From: Fulvimarina sp039652615
GTDB lineage: Bacteria > Pseudomonadota > Alphaproteobacteria > Rhizobiales > Rhizobiaceae
Reading direction: 5' to 3'
Assembly: GCF_039652615.1 (NCBI RefSeq)
Contig: NZ_JBDJAC010000011.1
Location: 62,001 to 126,000 of the forward strand
Length of the DNA stretch: 64,000 nucleotides
Positions 35,636 to 44,381 of the stretch are shown piece after piece; the stretch's first letter is position 1; each line of letters opens with the position of its first letter. Made by a program: the position numbers and the translations under genes. The notes beneath the pieces were generated by a model, which was not told where the DNA came from, ran no database searches, and worked only from the letters and a program-made list of their open reading frames with translations.

Positions 35636-35673
35636 AAAGCCGCCCGGGATCGTTTGATCCCGAGGCGGCTTTT
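35636..35673. terminator. Bidirectional terminator between ppa and the permease
   Basis: AAAGCCGCCCGGGATC, GTTT, GATCCCGAGGCGGCTTTT: a 16-bp stem with one bulge, between converging genes. Confidence 0.88.
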
Positions 35674-35700
35674 CTTCTGATGGGCGCTGATGTTCCGGCT

Positions 35701-37101
35701 TCAGACCGATCGCGTTGCTTCTTTCGGACCAGTCACGTCTGCGCTCGCCGGCTCCACCTCTTCCTCCGGCAGAAGCAGCGACAGGAGGATCGCCGAAATT
35801 CCCGAAAGTGTAATCGGCGTTGCGAAGACCTGGCGGACGAAGTCGGGCAGTTGCTGGGTCGCGTCGGGGACGAGTGTGACGCCGAGGCCAAGGCCGAACG
35901 AGATCGCCATGATATAGACCTTGCGTCGATCGATCTCCTGGGTCGCCAGAATGCGGATGCCGGCCACCGCGATCGTGCCGAAAAGGACGAGGGTGGCACC
36001 GCCGAGAACGGGCTTCGGCACCAGCAGGAACACGCTGCCGATCACCGGCAGGAAGCCCAGAACGACCAGGATCGCGGCGGTATAGAGCCCAACGTGACGG
36101 CTTGCGACGCCGGTCATCTGGATGACGCCGTTGTTCTGGGAAAACGTTGTGTTGGGGAAGGTGTTGAACACCGCCGCGATGGCGGAATTGATCCCGTCAG
36201 CCAGAACGCCGCCCTTGATGCGTTCGAGATAGAGCGGACCCTCGACCGGTTCGCCGGAGATGACGGAATTGGCGGTGAGATCCCCGGTCGTCTCGATGGC
36301 GGTGATAAGATAGATGAAGGCGATCGGAAGGAAGAGGCCGAGATCGAAGTCGATACCGTAACGAAAGGGAATCGGCAGCGCGACGATCGGTCCGGTCCCG
36401 AAGCGCGAAAAGTCGACTTCGCCCATGAGCGCGGCGATGACGAAGCCGCCGCACAGTCCGAGCATGATCGCCGAAATGCGCACCATCGGGTTCCTCTGGA
36501 AGGTGAGGACCAGGATCATCACCACGACGATGAAGCCGAGCAGGAGGTTGATCGGCGCGCCCAGCGCATCGCCCGCATTGGCCCCGCCTGCGAAATCGGT
36601 GAAGCCGACCTTGATGAGCGACAGGCCGATCACAGTGATGACGATGCCGGTCACCGTCGGCGTGATGATCTTGCCGAGTTTGCCGATGAACTGTGAGAGC
36701 ACGATCTCGACAAGACACCCGACGAGGCAGAGCCCGAAAATCATTGCCAGAATATCGTCCGGCCCACCGCCGCGGGCCTTGACCGCGAACCCGGCCGCAA
36801 GGATCGCGCCGAGAAAGGCGAAGCTGGTGCCCTGGAGGCTGAGAAGGCCGGAGCCGACCGGCCCGATGCGCCGGCACTGGATGAAGGTCGCAACGCCCGA
36901 AACGAAGAGCGACATGGCGATGAGATAGGGGACCTCGGCGCCAAGGCCGAGAACGCCGCCGATGATGAGGCTCGGCGTCACGATGCCGACGATCGCCGCC
37001 AGAATATGCTGCATGGCGGCGAGGAACGACGGCCCCGGCGGCGGCCTGTCTTCCAGCGTGTAGATCAGACTGCCGAGGGGAACTGCCTGTTTTTCGCTCA
37101 T
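35701..37101 (-). CDS. NCS2-family xanthine/urate permease
   Basis: The protein has 466 residues with about 12-14 hydrophobic helices. The nucleobase-ascorbate transporter signature is visible as QNNGVIQMTGVASRHVG, together with NTFPNTTFSQ and the ETTGDLTAN helix, which carries substrate-binding acidic residues in the family. The absence of uracil-specific features and the nearby xdh genes suggest xanthine or uric acid symport with protons. It may offset the missing local urate oxidase by exchange with other loci; this is inference. Confidence 0.9.
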   Translation of the reverse strand: MSEKQAVPLGSLIYTLEDRPPPGPSFLAAMQHILAAIVGIVTPSLIIGGVLGLGAEVPYLIAMSLFVSGVATFIQCRRIGPVGSGLLSLQGTSFAFLGAILAAGFAVKARGGGPDDILAMIFGLCLVGCLVEIVLSQFIGKLGKIITPTVTGIVITVIGLSLIKVGFTDFAGGANAGDALGAPINLLLGFIVVVMILVLTFQRNPMVRISAIMLGLCGGFVIAALMGEVDFSRFGTGPIVALPIPFRYGIDFDLGLFLPIAFIYLITAIETTGDLTANSVISGEPVEGPLYLERIKGGVLADGINSAIAAVFNTFPNTTFSQNNGVIQMTGVASRHVGLYTAAILVVLGFLPVIGSVFLLVPKPVLGGATLVLFGTIAVAGIRILATQEIDRRKVYIMAISFGLGLGVTLVPDATQQLPDFVRQVFATPITLSGISAILLSLLLPEEEVEPASADVTGPKEATRSV

Positions 37102-37309
37102 GCCGATTGTCCCGTACCCATGACACCAGACCGGAGAGATTGGGCGCTTCCCGACATGTCTGTGGCTTGGAAGGCCATGATGTCAGGCTGATATCGGACG
37201 CGACGCCCTTGCAACTCCGCTAGGGCAGGGAGCGACGGCCGAAGCCGCCGAACCCGTCCCTGACGGGAGAAAAGCATCAAACATGCCAATCGAAGAACGG
37301 CAGGCCGGA

Positions 37310-38926
37310 TTAATGCCTGAAATGGCGCATGCCAGTGAGGACCATGGCGACGTCGTGTTCGTCGGCGGCCTCGATCACCTCGTCGTCGCGCATCGAGCCG
37401 CCGGGCTGGATGACAGCGCGCGCGCCGGCCTCGATGGCGGAAAGAAGCCCGTCCGCGAACGGGAAGAAGGCGTCGGAGGCAACGACGCAGCCCTTGGTGA
37501 GGGGCTCTGAAAGACCTGCGGTTTTCGTCGCGTCGGCGGCCTTGCGGGCGGCGATGCCGGCCGCATCGACACGGCTCATCTGCCCGGCGCCGATCCCCAC
37601 CGTCGCCAGATCCTTCGCATAGACGATGGTGTTGGACTTCACATGCTTGGCGACCCGGAAGGCGAAGCGGAGATCGGCCAGTTCACTTTCCGAAGGCGCG
37701 CGCTTCGTCACGACCTTCAGATCGAGATCGTCGACGACGCCCGCATCGCGCGACTGGACAAGAAGCCCGCCCGCCACGGATTTGACGAAGCGACCCCTGG
37801 CGCGCGGGTCCGGCAGACCGCCGGTGAGGAGAAGGCGCAGGTTCTTCTTTGCCTTGACGATCTCGATCGCCTCGTCGTCCGCCTCGGGTGCGATGATGAC
37901 CTCGGTAAAGACCTCGGTGATCTCCCTGGCGCTCGCCGCATCCAGCCGGGCGTTGAGCGCGACGATGCCGCCGAAGGCCGAGACGGGATCGCAGCGCAGC
38001 GCCATGCGATAGGCCTCGCTCAACGTCTCACCCTCCGCGACGCCGCAAGGATTGGCGTGCTTGATGATCGCGACGGCCCGGGTGCGGGCCGGATCGAACT
38101 CGGCCACCAGCTCGAAGGCGGCATCGGTGTCGTTGATATTGTTGTAGGACAGCGCCTTGCCCTGCACCTGCCGCGCCGTTGCAACGCCCGGCCGGTCCTC
38201 GCCCGTGCGGTAGAAGGCGGCGTCCTGATGGGGGTTTTCACCGTAACGAAGGGACTCGGCCAGCTCGCCCGCAATGGAGAGGCGGCGCGGGGTTGCGTCC
38301 CCCGTCTGTTGGGAAAACCAGCCGGAGACGGCTGCGTCGTAGGCGGCGGTGCGGGCAAAGGCCCGACCGGCCATCATACGGCGAAGGGCAAGCGTCGTCT
38401 CGCCGGCATTGGTGCGCAGCTCGTCGAGAAGGGCGGGATAATCGGATGGATCGACGACGACCGTCACATAGCCGTGGTTCTTCGCCCCGGCGCGGATCAT
38501 GGCCGGACCGCCGATATCGATGTTCTCCACCTGTGTCGCCGCATCCGCGCCGCTCTTCAGGGTCTCCTCGAAGGGATAGAGATTGACGACCAGAAGATCG
38601 ATCGGCTGGATGCCATGGGTGCTCATCGCATCCGCGTGGGCTGCGTCGTCTCGGATCGCCAGGAGACCGCCATGGACGCCGGGATGCAGGGTCTTCACCC
38701 GGCCGTCCATCACTTCGGGAAAGCCGGTGAGATCGGAAACGTCCCGGACGGTAAGGCCGGCATCGGCGAGGGCCTTGCGCGTGCCGCCCGTGGAGACGAG
38801 CTCGACGCCCATATTCGCAAGTTCCGATGCGAATTCGACGAGACCCGTCTTGTCCGAGACCGAGATCAGCGCGCGCTTGACCTTGACGCGGTCCGGGAGG
38901 GGCGTGGCATTGGCTTTGACGGACAT
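37310..38926 (-). CDS. purH: AICAR transformylase/IMP cyclohydrolase
   Basis: The protein has 538 residues, catalysing the last two steps of IMP synthesis. The N-terminal MGS-like cyclohydrolase domain (about 1-200) has ALISVSDKTGLVEFA and STGGT, then KTLHPGVHGG. The C-terminal formyltransferase domain has KHANPCG (catalytic His) and ends QPGGSMRDDEVIEAADE ... GMRHFRH. Gene order htpX-rsmB-lipoprotein-purH is the Rhizobiales arrangement, although the heparinase-like gene often found between rsmB and purH is missing here. Confidence 0.97.
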   Translation of the reverse strand: MSVKANATPLPDRVKVKRALISVSDKTGLVEFASELANMGVELVSTGGTRKALADAGLTVRDVSDLTGFPEVMDGRVKTLHPGVHGGLLAIRDDAAHADAMSTHGIQPIDLLVVNLYPFEETLKSGADAATQVENIDIGGPAMIRAGAKNHGYVTVVVDPSDYPALLDELRTNAGETTLALRRMMAGRAFARTAAYDAAVSGWFSQQTGDATPRRLSIAGELAESLRYGENPHQDAAFYRTGEDRPGVATARQVQGKALSYNNINDTDAAFELVAEFDPARTRAVAIIKHANPCGVAEGETLSEAYRMALRCDPVSAFGGIVALNARLDAASAREITEVFTEVIIAPEADDEAIEIVKAKKNLRLLLTGGLPDPRARGRFVKSVAGGLLVQSRDAGVVDDLDLKVVTKRAPSESELADLRFAFRVAKHVKSNTIVYAKDLATVGIGAGQMSRVDAAGIAARKAADATKTAGLSEPLTKGCVVASDAFFPFADGLLSAIEAGARAVIQPGGSMRDDEVIEAADEHDVAMVLTGMRHFRH

Positions 38927-39009
38927 GGGGCGGCACTCATCGATCTGTTACGGCGGGAAACTGACGCCGTGATAGGATCGATCCGAGCTTGCTGCAATGC
39001 CGAAACGGT

Positions 39010-39225
39010 CTATCGGCCCGCCGCGTCCGGGCAAGGCGGATTTTCGCAGCTTTGCGAGGGTAAGGGTTCGCCGCGTGCCGCCGCACTCTTGGCTTCGAGA
39101 TCGTCGAGCGTTTTGGGCAAAACGCCGACGGCATTCGTCATGCCGCCGCAGGCAGAGAGCGTGGCAAGCGCCAGGGCGAATGACGCAGCGGCGAGAGCCA
39201 CGCTGCAAGATCTGCGTTCGTTCAT
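39010..39225 (-). CDS. Small lipoprotein, function unknown
   Basis: The protein has 71 residues: a signal peptide with lipobox LSAC (Cys at 26), then a short hydrophilic tail with two more Cys and KTLDDLEAKSAAARGE. It starts 5 bases after the rsmB stop, so it is in the same transcript. No homology is recognised; similar short entericidin-like or assembly-associated lipoproteins occur, but no role can be named. Confidence 0.75.
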   Translation of the reverse strand: MNERRSCSVALAAASFALALATLSACGGMTNAVGVLPKTLDDLEAKSAAARGEPLPSQSCENPPCPDAAGR

Positions 39226-39229
39226 CGAA

Positions 39230-40666
39230 TCAGCCCGCCCTTTTCACACGCGCCGCGAAGAAGCCGTCGACGCCGCCGATCTCCGACAGCATGTCGGGTG
39301 TCGTTCGTAGATCGCCTTCGGTGGTGACCGCGTCCTCGAAGCCGGGAAGGCTGCCCGGCTCGATGGGCTGGCGTTCGAAATCGCTCCGCTCGGAAAGGAA
39401 GGTGGCAATGAGATCTTCGCCTTCCTTGGGGTCGATCGAGCAATTGGAAAAGACCAGCGTACCACCGGGCGCGACGTGATCCGCGGCAGCGTCGAGAAGC
39501 TTCCTTTGCACCTCCGCCAGCCGCCGCACATCGTCGAGCGATTTGGTGTAGCCGACATCGGGATGACGGCGCAGGGTGCCGGTGGACGAGCAGGGCGCGT
39601 CGAGGAGAACGGCATCGAAGACCCGTTCGCCGAGGGTTTCCTGGAACGGTCCGATGAGCGTTTCCGCATCGATGGCAAGCCGCGTCAGGTTCGCGCCCAA
39701 GCGCTTGGCGCGGGATCTGGAGGCTTCGCAGGCCGTGACCGTCGCACCCGCCAGGGCAAGCTGCGCGGTCTTGCCGCCGGGGGCTGCACAGAGATCGGCA
39801 GCGGTCCGGCCCTGAAGATCGCCGAAGAGGCGTACGGGGAGGGCGGCCGAGGCGTCCTGGACCCACCATGCGCCGTCGGTAAATCCTTCAAGAGTGGCGA
39901 TACTTCCTTGCGTTTCCGCATCGAGGCGGATCGAAGGCCCCGAGATCACGCGCCCGCCAAGCCGTTCGGACCATCCCTCCGGATCGCTCTTCACCGTCAG
40001 GTCGATAGGAGCGGGCGTGCGGTGCGCCAGGGCAATCGCCTCGGCGCGCGGCGCGCCATAGGCCGCAACGAGCCTTTCGAAGAGCCAGGGCGGGCAGTCG
40101 ATCACGGGGGCGGTCGTCACCTCCGCGCCGGCAAGCTCGCGGGTCATTCGCCGCAGGACCGCGTTGACGACGCCCTTGAAGCGCCTGGTGCGCGGGTCGG
40201 CTTCGGCGGCCGTGACCGCGAGATCGACGGCGGCGGAGTCCGGGACATCGAGAAAGCGGATCTGCGCTGCCGCCACATGCAGGAGATGGTTGAGCGCCGT
40301 CGCATTGCCCGGCAATGGGCGATCGAGCCGCGCCGCGATCTCTTCGCTCAGCGTGCCGCGAAAGCGCAGGGCGGTCAGAAGGATCGCCTTCACCAACCCC
40401 TGATCGCGGCCCTCAAGCTGGCGCAGATGGGGATGACCGTGATCGGGATCGGTCAGGCCATCGAGGGATGTCTGCTGCTCGATGACCGCACCGAGCAGCT
40501 TGGTCGCGACCTGACGGGCCTTCAGGCCGGGCTTGTCGATGGATGCCGCCTGCTCGGACTTCGGTCTGCCGACTGCGGGTGAGGAAGGTTCGCCGCGCCG
40601 TGCGCGAGCCCGCTCCTTGCGAAGCTGCGGCGAGACGGGCGCATCGTTCACGCCGCTCAACCCCAA
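39230..40666 (-). CDS. rsmB: 16S rRNA (cytosine-967-C5) methyltransferase
   Basis: The protein has 478 residues from a TTG at 40666. An N-terminal NusB-like domain (about 50-185) precedes the methyltransferase fold: CAAPGGKTAQLA for SAM, LDAPCSSTGTLRRHPD with one catalytic Cys, and FSNCSIDPKEGE with the nucleophile Cys. It methylates C967 in 16S rRNA. The first 45 residues are basic and weakly conserved, and a GTG five codons downstream of the TTG is another possible start. It overlaps htpX by 10 bases. Confidence 0.94.
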   Translation of the reverse strand: MGLSGVNDAPVSPQLRKERARARRGEPSSPAVGRPKSEQAASIDKPGLKARQVATKLLGAVIEQQTSLDGLTDPDHGHPHLRQLEGRDQGLVKAILLTALRFRGTLSEEIAARLDRPLPGNATALNHLLHVAAAQIRFLDVPDSAAVDLAVTAAEADPRTRRFKGVVNAVLRRMTRELAGAEVTTAPVIDCPPWLFERLVAAYGAPRAEAIALAHRTPAPIDLTVKSDPEGWSERLGGRVISGPSIRLDAETQGSIATLEGFTDGAWWVQDASAALPVRLFGDLQGRTAADLCAAPGGKTAQLALAGATVTACEASRSRAKRLGANLTRLAIDAETLIGPFQETLGERVFDAVLLDAPCSSTGTLRRHPDVGYTKSLDDVRRLAEVQRKLLDAAADHVAPGGTLVFSNCSIDPKEGEDLIATFLSERSDFERQPIEPGSLPGFEDAVTTEGDLRTTPDMLSEIGGVDGFFAARVKRAG

Positions 40667-41631
40667 GGCCCCCGACGCATGTCGGAGCCGCGGCGCCAGC
40701 TTTCGGCCGCGTGGCTGCGATAGCCCGTGTCCGGAAGCGGGCTTCGGCCACTCTCTCGCCCGCGCGTCGGCTCATGGGCGACAAAGTCGGTGCTGCCCTC
40801 GACCCGCATCTCCCGCAACAGGGCGATCCGTTCGTTGATATCGGGATGGGTCGAGAAAAGGCCGGCCATCTTGTTCCCTGAAAGCGGATTGATGATGAAC
40901 ATATGCGCGGTCGCCGGATTGCGCTCTGCGGTCTCGTTCGGAATGCGACCTGACGCTTTTGCGATCTTTTCGAGTGCGGAAGCAAGCCAGCCGGGCTGGC
41001 CGCAGATTTCGGCGCCGCGCCGATCGGCCGAATATTCGCGGGTTCGCGACACGGCTGTCTGCACGAGCATTGCGGCAAGCGGGGCCACGATGACGGCGGC
41101 CAGCATGCCGACGATGCCGAGCGGATTGTTGCGATTGCCGCCGAAGAACATGCCGAAATTGGCAAGCATGGAGATCGCGCCCGCGATCGTCGCGGTGATC
41201 GTCATGGTCAGGGTGTCGCGGTTCTGCACATGGGCAAGCTCGTGCGCCATGACGCCGGCAACCTCTTCGTGGGACAACTGGTTGAGAAGCCCGGTGGTGG
41301 CCGCGACAGCCGCATTGTCCGGATTGCGCCCGGTTGCGAAGGCGTTCGGCTGGGGATTGTCGATGACATAGATCTTCGGCATGGGCAGGCCCGCCCGCTG
41401 GGCAAGGCTCGCGACGATCGAATAGAATTCCGGCGCGGACCGCTCGTCGACCTCCTTCGCGCGGTGCATCTTCAGCACCATCTTGTCGGCGTTCCAATAG
41501 GCAAAGAGATTCATGCCCGCGGCGATTACGAGCGCGATCATCATGCCCGCGCGCCCGCCGATGAGAAGGCCGAGGCCCATGAAGAGGGCGGTGAGCGCGG
41601 CAATCAGAGCGGCTGTCTTGAGCATGTTCAT
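40657..41631 (-). CDS. htpX: HtpX membrane zinc metalloprotease
   Basis: The protein has 324 residues. Two N-terminal membrane helices come first, then MAHELAHVQNRD with zinc ligands in HELAH and the third ligand Glu in SADRRGAE, then two more helices. HtpX degrades misfolded inner-membrane proteins together with FtsH. A basic, Ser/Arg-rich tail of about 40 residues beyond the usual core ends MRRGPWG. First gene of the minus-strand htpX-rsmB-lipoprotein-purH run. Confidence 0.95.
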   Translation of the reverse strand: MNMLKTAALIAALTALFMGLGLLIGGRAGMMIALVIAAGMNLFAYWNADKMVLKMHRAKEVDERSAPEFYSIVASLAQRAGLPMPKIYVIDNPQPNAFATGRNPDNAAVAATTGLLNQLSHEEVAGVMAHELAHVQNRDTLTMTITATIAGAISMLANFGMFFGGNRNNPLGIVGMLAAVIVAPLAAMLVQTAVSRTREYSADRRGAEICGQPGWLASALEKIAKASGRIPNETAERNPATAHMFIINPLSGNKMAGLFSTHPDINERIALLREMRVEGSTDFVAHEPTRGRESGRSPLPDTGYRSHAAESWRRGSDMRRGPWG

Positions 41632-41835
41632 GGAAATCCACGCTTTTCAGATGCTGGGCGAGCGCAGGAGCCCTGCGTCTCTGGTCAGGTAAAAGATGGT
41701 CCGCGTCAGCGCACCGTTCAAGTTTAAAGCCCGTGCGCGCCTCGCCGATGAATTTCCGGTCTTTCGACCTGGCGCGCAACCGGATCGCCTCCTTGCGGAT
41801 TGCCAACAAGGACATGGAAAAAAGGGAACCATATC

Positions 41836-42111
41836 ATGGCGCAGTATCGCAGGCTGACCGGGGAGCCCGAAGAGGGTGAAATCGTCGTTCGTATCATCAA
41901 GGAGGGAGATGCACGAAAGGCGTTCATCACGAATATCGAGAATACGGGCGATCCAGCCGAGCCTTCGGTCTTCCCGCCAGAAGAGATGTCGCCGGAAGAG
42001 GCGTTCCGGATTGTTGAAAACAAGCGTGATATGATCGGCGATGCGGAGGTCCGTGTCATGCTTGAAGCCGGTATCGAATGGGATCCTGCCTGGGGCGAAC
42101 TCGTCGAATGA
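41836..42111 (+). CDS. Conserved hypothetical protein, 91 residues
   Basis: It starts MAQYRRLTGEPEEGEIVVRI, with AAGGG about 12 bases upstream. It is acidic, with no signal peptide or membrane helix. MSPEEAFRIVENKRDMIGDA suggests a short helical segment. The product is soluble, without a recognised family. It is divergent from htpX and precedes the DUF1674 gene in the same direction. Confidence 0.65.
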   Translation: MAQYRRLTGEPEEGEIVVRIIKEGDARKAFITNIENTGDPAEPSVFPPEEMSPEEAFRIVENKRDMIGDAEVRVMLEAGIEWDPAWGELVE

Positions 42112-42204
42112 CGGCATTCGCAGGCGAGCCGGATTTGGTTTGTCAGGTGCGTTCCTTACATTAAGGGCGAAACCGAACCCTGGACTGAGCGGACGATCCT
42201 TCTC

Positions 42205-42447
42205 ATGGTGGACCACCCTACGGACGACATTCTCGGCGCGATGAAGGTCTCGACGGAGACGAACGTCAAAAAGCTCTCCCCGGCGGCCAAGCGCGCGTTG
42301 GCCGAAGCCGAAGAGCGGCGGCGATCCAGGGAAGCGTTCAAGGTCGATCCGGACAGCCTGCCGACGGAGATCGACGGGCGAAAATCGGGCGTGGAGCCCG
42401 TTCGCTACGGCGATTGGGAGAAAGACGGCATCGTCAGCGATTTCTGA
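42205..42447 (+). CDS. DUF1674 (SDHAF4-like) protein
   Basis: The protein has 80 residues ending RYGDWEKDGIVSDF, the hallmark of DUF1674, the bacterial relatives of mitochondrial succinate dehydrogenase assembly factor 4, which bind flavinated SdhA during assembly. The N-terminal half is helical and charged (AKRALAEAEERRRSREA). No sdh genes lie nearby, so the role rests on family knowledge. Confidence 0.88.
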   Translation: MVDHPTDDILGAMKVSTETNVKKLSPAAKRALAEAEERRRSREAFKVDPDSLPTEIDGRKSGVEPVRYGDWEKDGIVSDF

Positions 42448-43097
42448 TCGCCGGGAGGCGCTCGCTCCCGAGGCTTCATATCTCGCTGTTGCCGCCTGTT
42501 GCCGCGTCCCGCGCCCGTTCGCGCTATGCGCCCTTTCTGGTGTGGAGAGACGTTTCTCGCACCCACTTCCGGGCAAGGTCTTCGTGCGCAGCATGCAGAC
42601 CGGTTGTTGAAAGCGGCGCGTCCAAGTGATTGCCCGCGCCATCCACGCGACGGCTTCGCTCTTGCGAATTTGACCGCATAGCGTGTGTGCAAATTATCCT
42701 GATTCGACAGGCCTGCCGACGCCGCTCTCGGCCTTGAAAAGACTCTTTCCCGGTTCGTGTGATCGGGGTGCGATGACTGGCTTGTTTTTGCCCGCTCACG
42801 CGTGAAACCCGTTGGCGGACGGAGTTTGTCCCCTCGGCCGCCATTCTCGGCCTGCGTTCCGAAAATGGCGATAATGCTAAAGTTTCAAAGACCTGATGTG
42901 CAGCCTTGGATTTTCGCGATAGAGCCCGAGAATGAGGAAACGCGGATTGATGCTTTACTCGCGACAACGGCAGAACCTCGGAGCGGCCACCGTGTCGCGC
43001 CTATTCTGGTCGCGTCAATCTGATGCCCGGGATTTCGAAGCGAATTTTCCCAATCCACTCTTCAAAAACGATTTTTTAGGAATTATATCCATATCGT
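42448..43097. other. 650-base intergenic stretch, no gene recognised
   Basis: Neither strand shows a frame with codon pattern or homology I can support; short frames lack ribosome sites. No member of the intergenic repeat family was seen. AT content rises toward 43060-43090, just before the nuclease-like gene, where a promoter is likely. Confidence 0.5.
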
Positions 43098-43646
43098 ATG
43101 CAGGTATCTCCTGCAGGAAAGGTGGTTCTTTTCGTGGCAAATTCGCTTAAGGGTTGTGTCGGTGCTTTGGCGGCTGGGGTGTTCGCCCTCGGATGCGTCT
43201 TTCCGTCGGCAATCGCCTTTGCGGAGGAGCCGCCCAGATCGATCGACGGGCCGGTATCCGCCCGTGTGGTCAAAGTCCGCGACGGCGATACGATCGAGGT
43301 GCAGGCTTTCATCTGGCCGATGCAGTCGGTCCATGTGGCGGTTCGCTTGAAGGGAATCGACGCACCGGAAAAGCGCGGTTCCTGCGCCGCCGAGAAACAG
43401 GCGGCCGCCATGGCCACGGCGCGGCTCGAGGAGATCGTCGCATCCGGCGAGATCACCCTGACGGAGATCAAGGGCGACAAATATTTCGGCCGCGTCCTCG
43501 CGAAGGTCGCGACCGAGACCGAGCCCGATGTCGCCAAGCGGCTGCTCGATGACCGGCTTGTCGTCGAATATGGAGGCGATGCCCGGCGCGACTGGTGCAC
43601 CGAGCTTTCGGTTGCACCAAGGCCGTCACCCTCCCCGCGAAGCTGA
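43098..43646 (+). CDS. Secreted staphylococcal nuclease-like protein
   Basis: The protein has 182 residues. A hydrophobic signal region ends IAFA near residue 42, followed by a small SNase/thermonuclease fold: RVVKVRDGDTIEV (Ca-binding Asp), VRLKGIDAPEKRGSC (the Arg, Asp and Glu of the active site) and KYFGRVLAKV (second Arg). All key residues appear present, so it is probably an active periplasmic nuclease. A GTG at 43134 is an alternative start giving a more typical signal peptide. Confidence 0.85.
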   Translation: MQVSPAGKVVLFVANSLKGCVGALAAGVFALGCVFPSAIAFAEEPPRSIDGPVSARVVKVRDGDTIEVQAFIWPMQSVHVAVRLKGIDAPEKRGSCAAEKQAAAMATARLEEIVASGEITLTEIKGDKYFGRVLAKVATETEPDVAKRLLDDRLVVEYGGDARRDWCTELSVAPRPSPSPRS

Positions 43647-43662
43647 CACAGGCTGGCGTGGT

Positions 43663-44235
43663 CTACTTGTTGTCCGCGTCCGGCACCGGCACGTTGAACC
43701 CGTTCAGCGTCATCGAGACGAGGCAGTAGAGCCCGACAAGATAGATCAGCTCGTGCGCGCCCTTTTGCCCGAAGGTCTTGACCGCCCGGTCGTAGGTCGG
43801 GCGCGGGAGAACCGAACCGGTGACGAGCGCATAGGCGACATCGTAGGCAACCTCTTCCTCGCCTTCCATTCCGGTCGGTTTCACGCCGGCAACGAGGGTC
43901 GAGATGGTCTCTTCGTCGATACCCTTGTCTTCGGCAACCGCATCATGAGCATAGATCTCGTAGGCCGAGTTGAAATGCGCGCCGGTGACGAGAATCGCGA
44001 TCTCGCGCGCCTTGGGTGGCAGCGTTGCTTCCATGGCCATGATCTTCGTCAGATCCCAGATGGCCTTGCCGATTTTCGGCTCGTGCAGCCAGGGGTTCCA
44101 CGGCCCCATGAGCGCGCCGTTCTCGGCGATCGCAGTAAAGACGTTGAACTTGCTGTCGATCCCCTGCTTCATATCCTCATAGAGGGGCTTTTGTTCTTCG
44201 GTCAGTTGGTCGGGTTCGATCAGTGGCAGGCGCAT
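43663..44235 (-). CDS. Carboxymuconolactone decarboxylase-fold protein
   Basis: The protein has 190 residues from MRLPLIEPDQLTEEQ. The helical CMD core includes PPKAREIAILVTGAHFNSAY and EIYAHDAVAEDKGI. The CxxC of AhpD-type peroxidase members is absent (SAYEIYAH in its place), so thiol peroxidase activity is unlikely. Related genomic annotations are only general; the substrate is unknown. It converges with the nuclease gene, 16 bases apart. Confidence 0.85.
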   Translation of the reverse strand: MRLPLIEPDQLTEEQKPLYEDMKQGIDSKFNVFTAIAENGALMGPWNPWLHEPKIGKAIWDLTKIMAMEATLPPKAREIAILVTGAHFNSAYEIYAHDAVAEDKGIDEETISTLVAGVKPTGMEGEEEVAYDVAYALVTGSVLPRPTYDRAVKTFGQKGAHELIYLVGLYCLVSMTLNGFNVPVPDADNK

Positions 44236-44381
44236 GACGATGTGGCTTTCCTGATTGGATGGGTTGTAAAGCGATAACGAACACAAAAGCCGATGGATGC
44301 GTGCAGTGCAGCAACATGGCGAATCGGTAATCAAGACGCCCATGAGCCTCGGCAGGCGTAGGAACAAAAGCGGGAACGGCT

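Noticed and set aside
42448..43097. Missed gene in the 650-base gap
   Set aside because: All frames on both strands lack start signals, codon bias and recognisable domains; left as intergenic.
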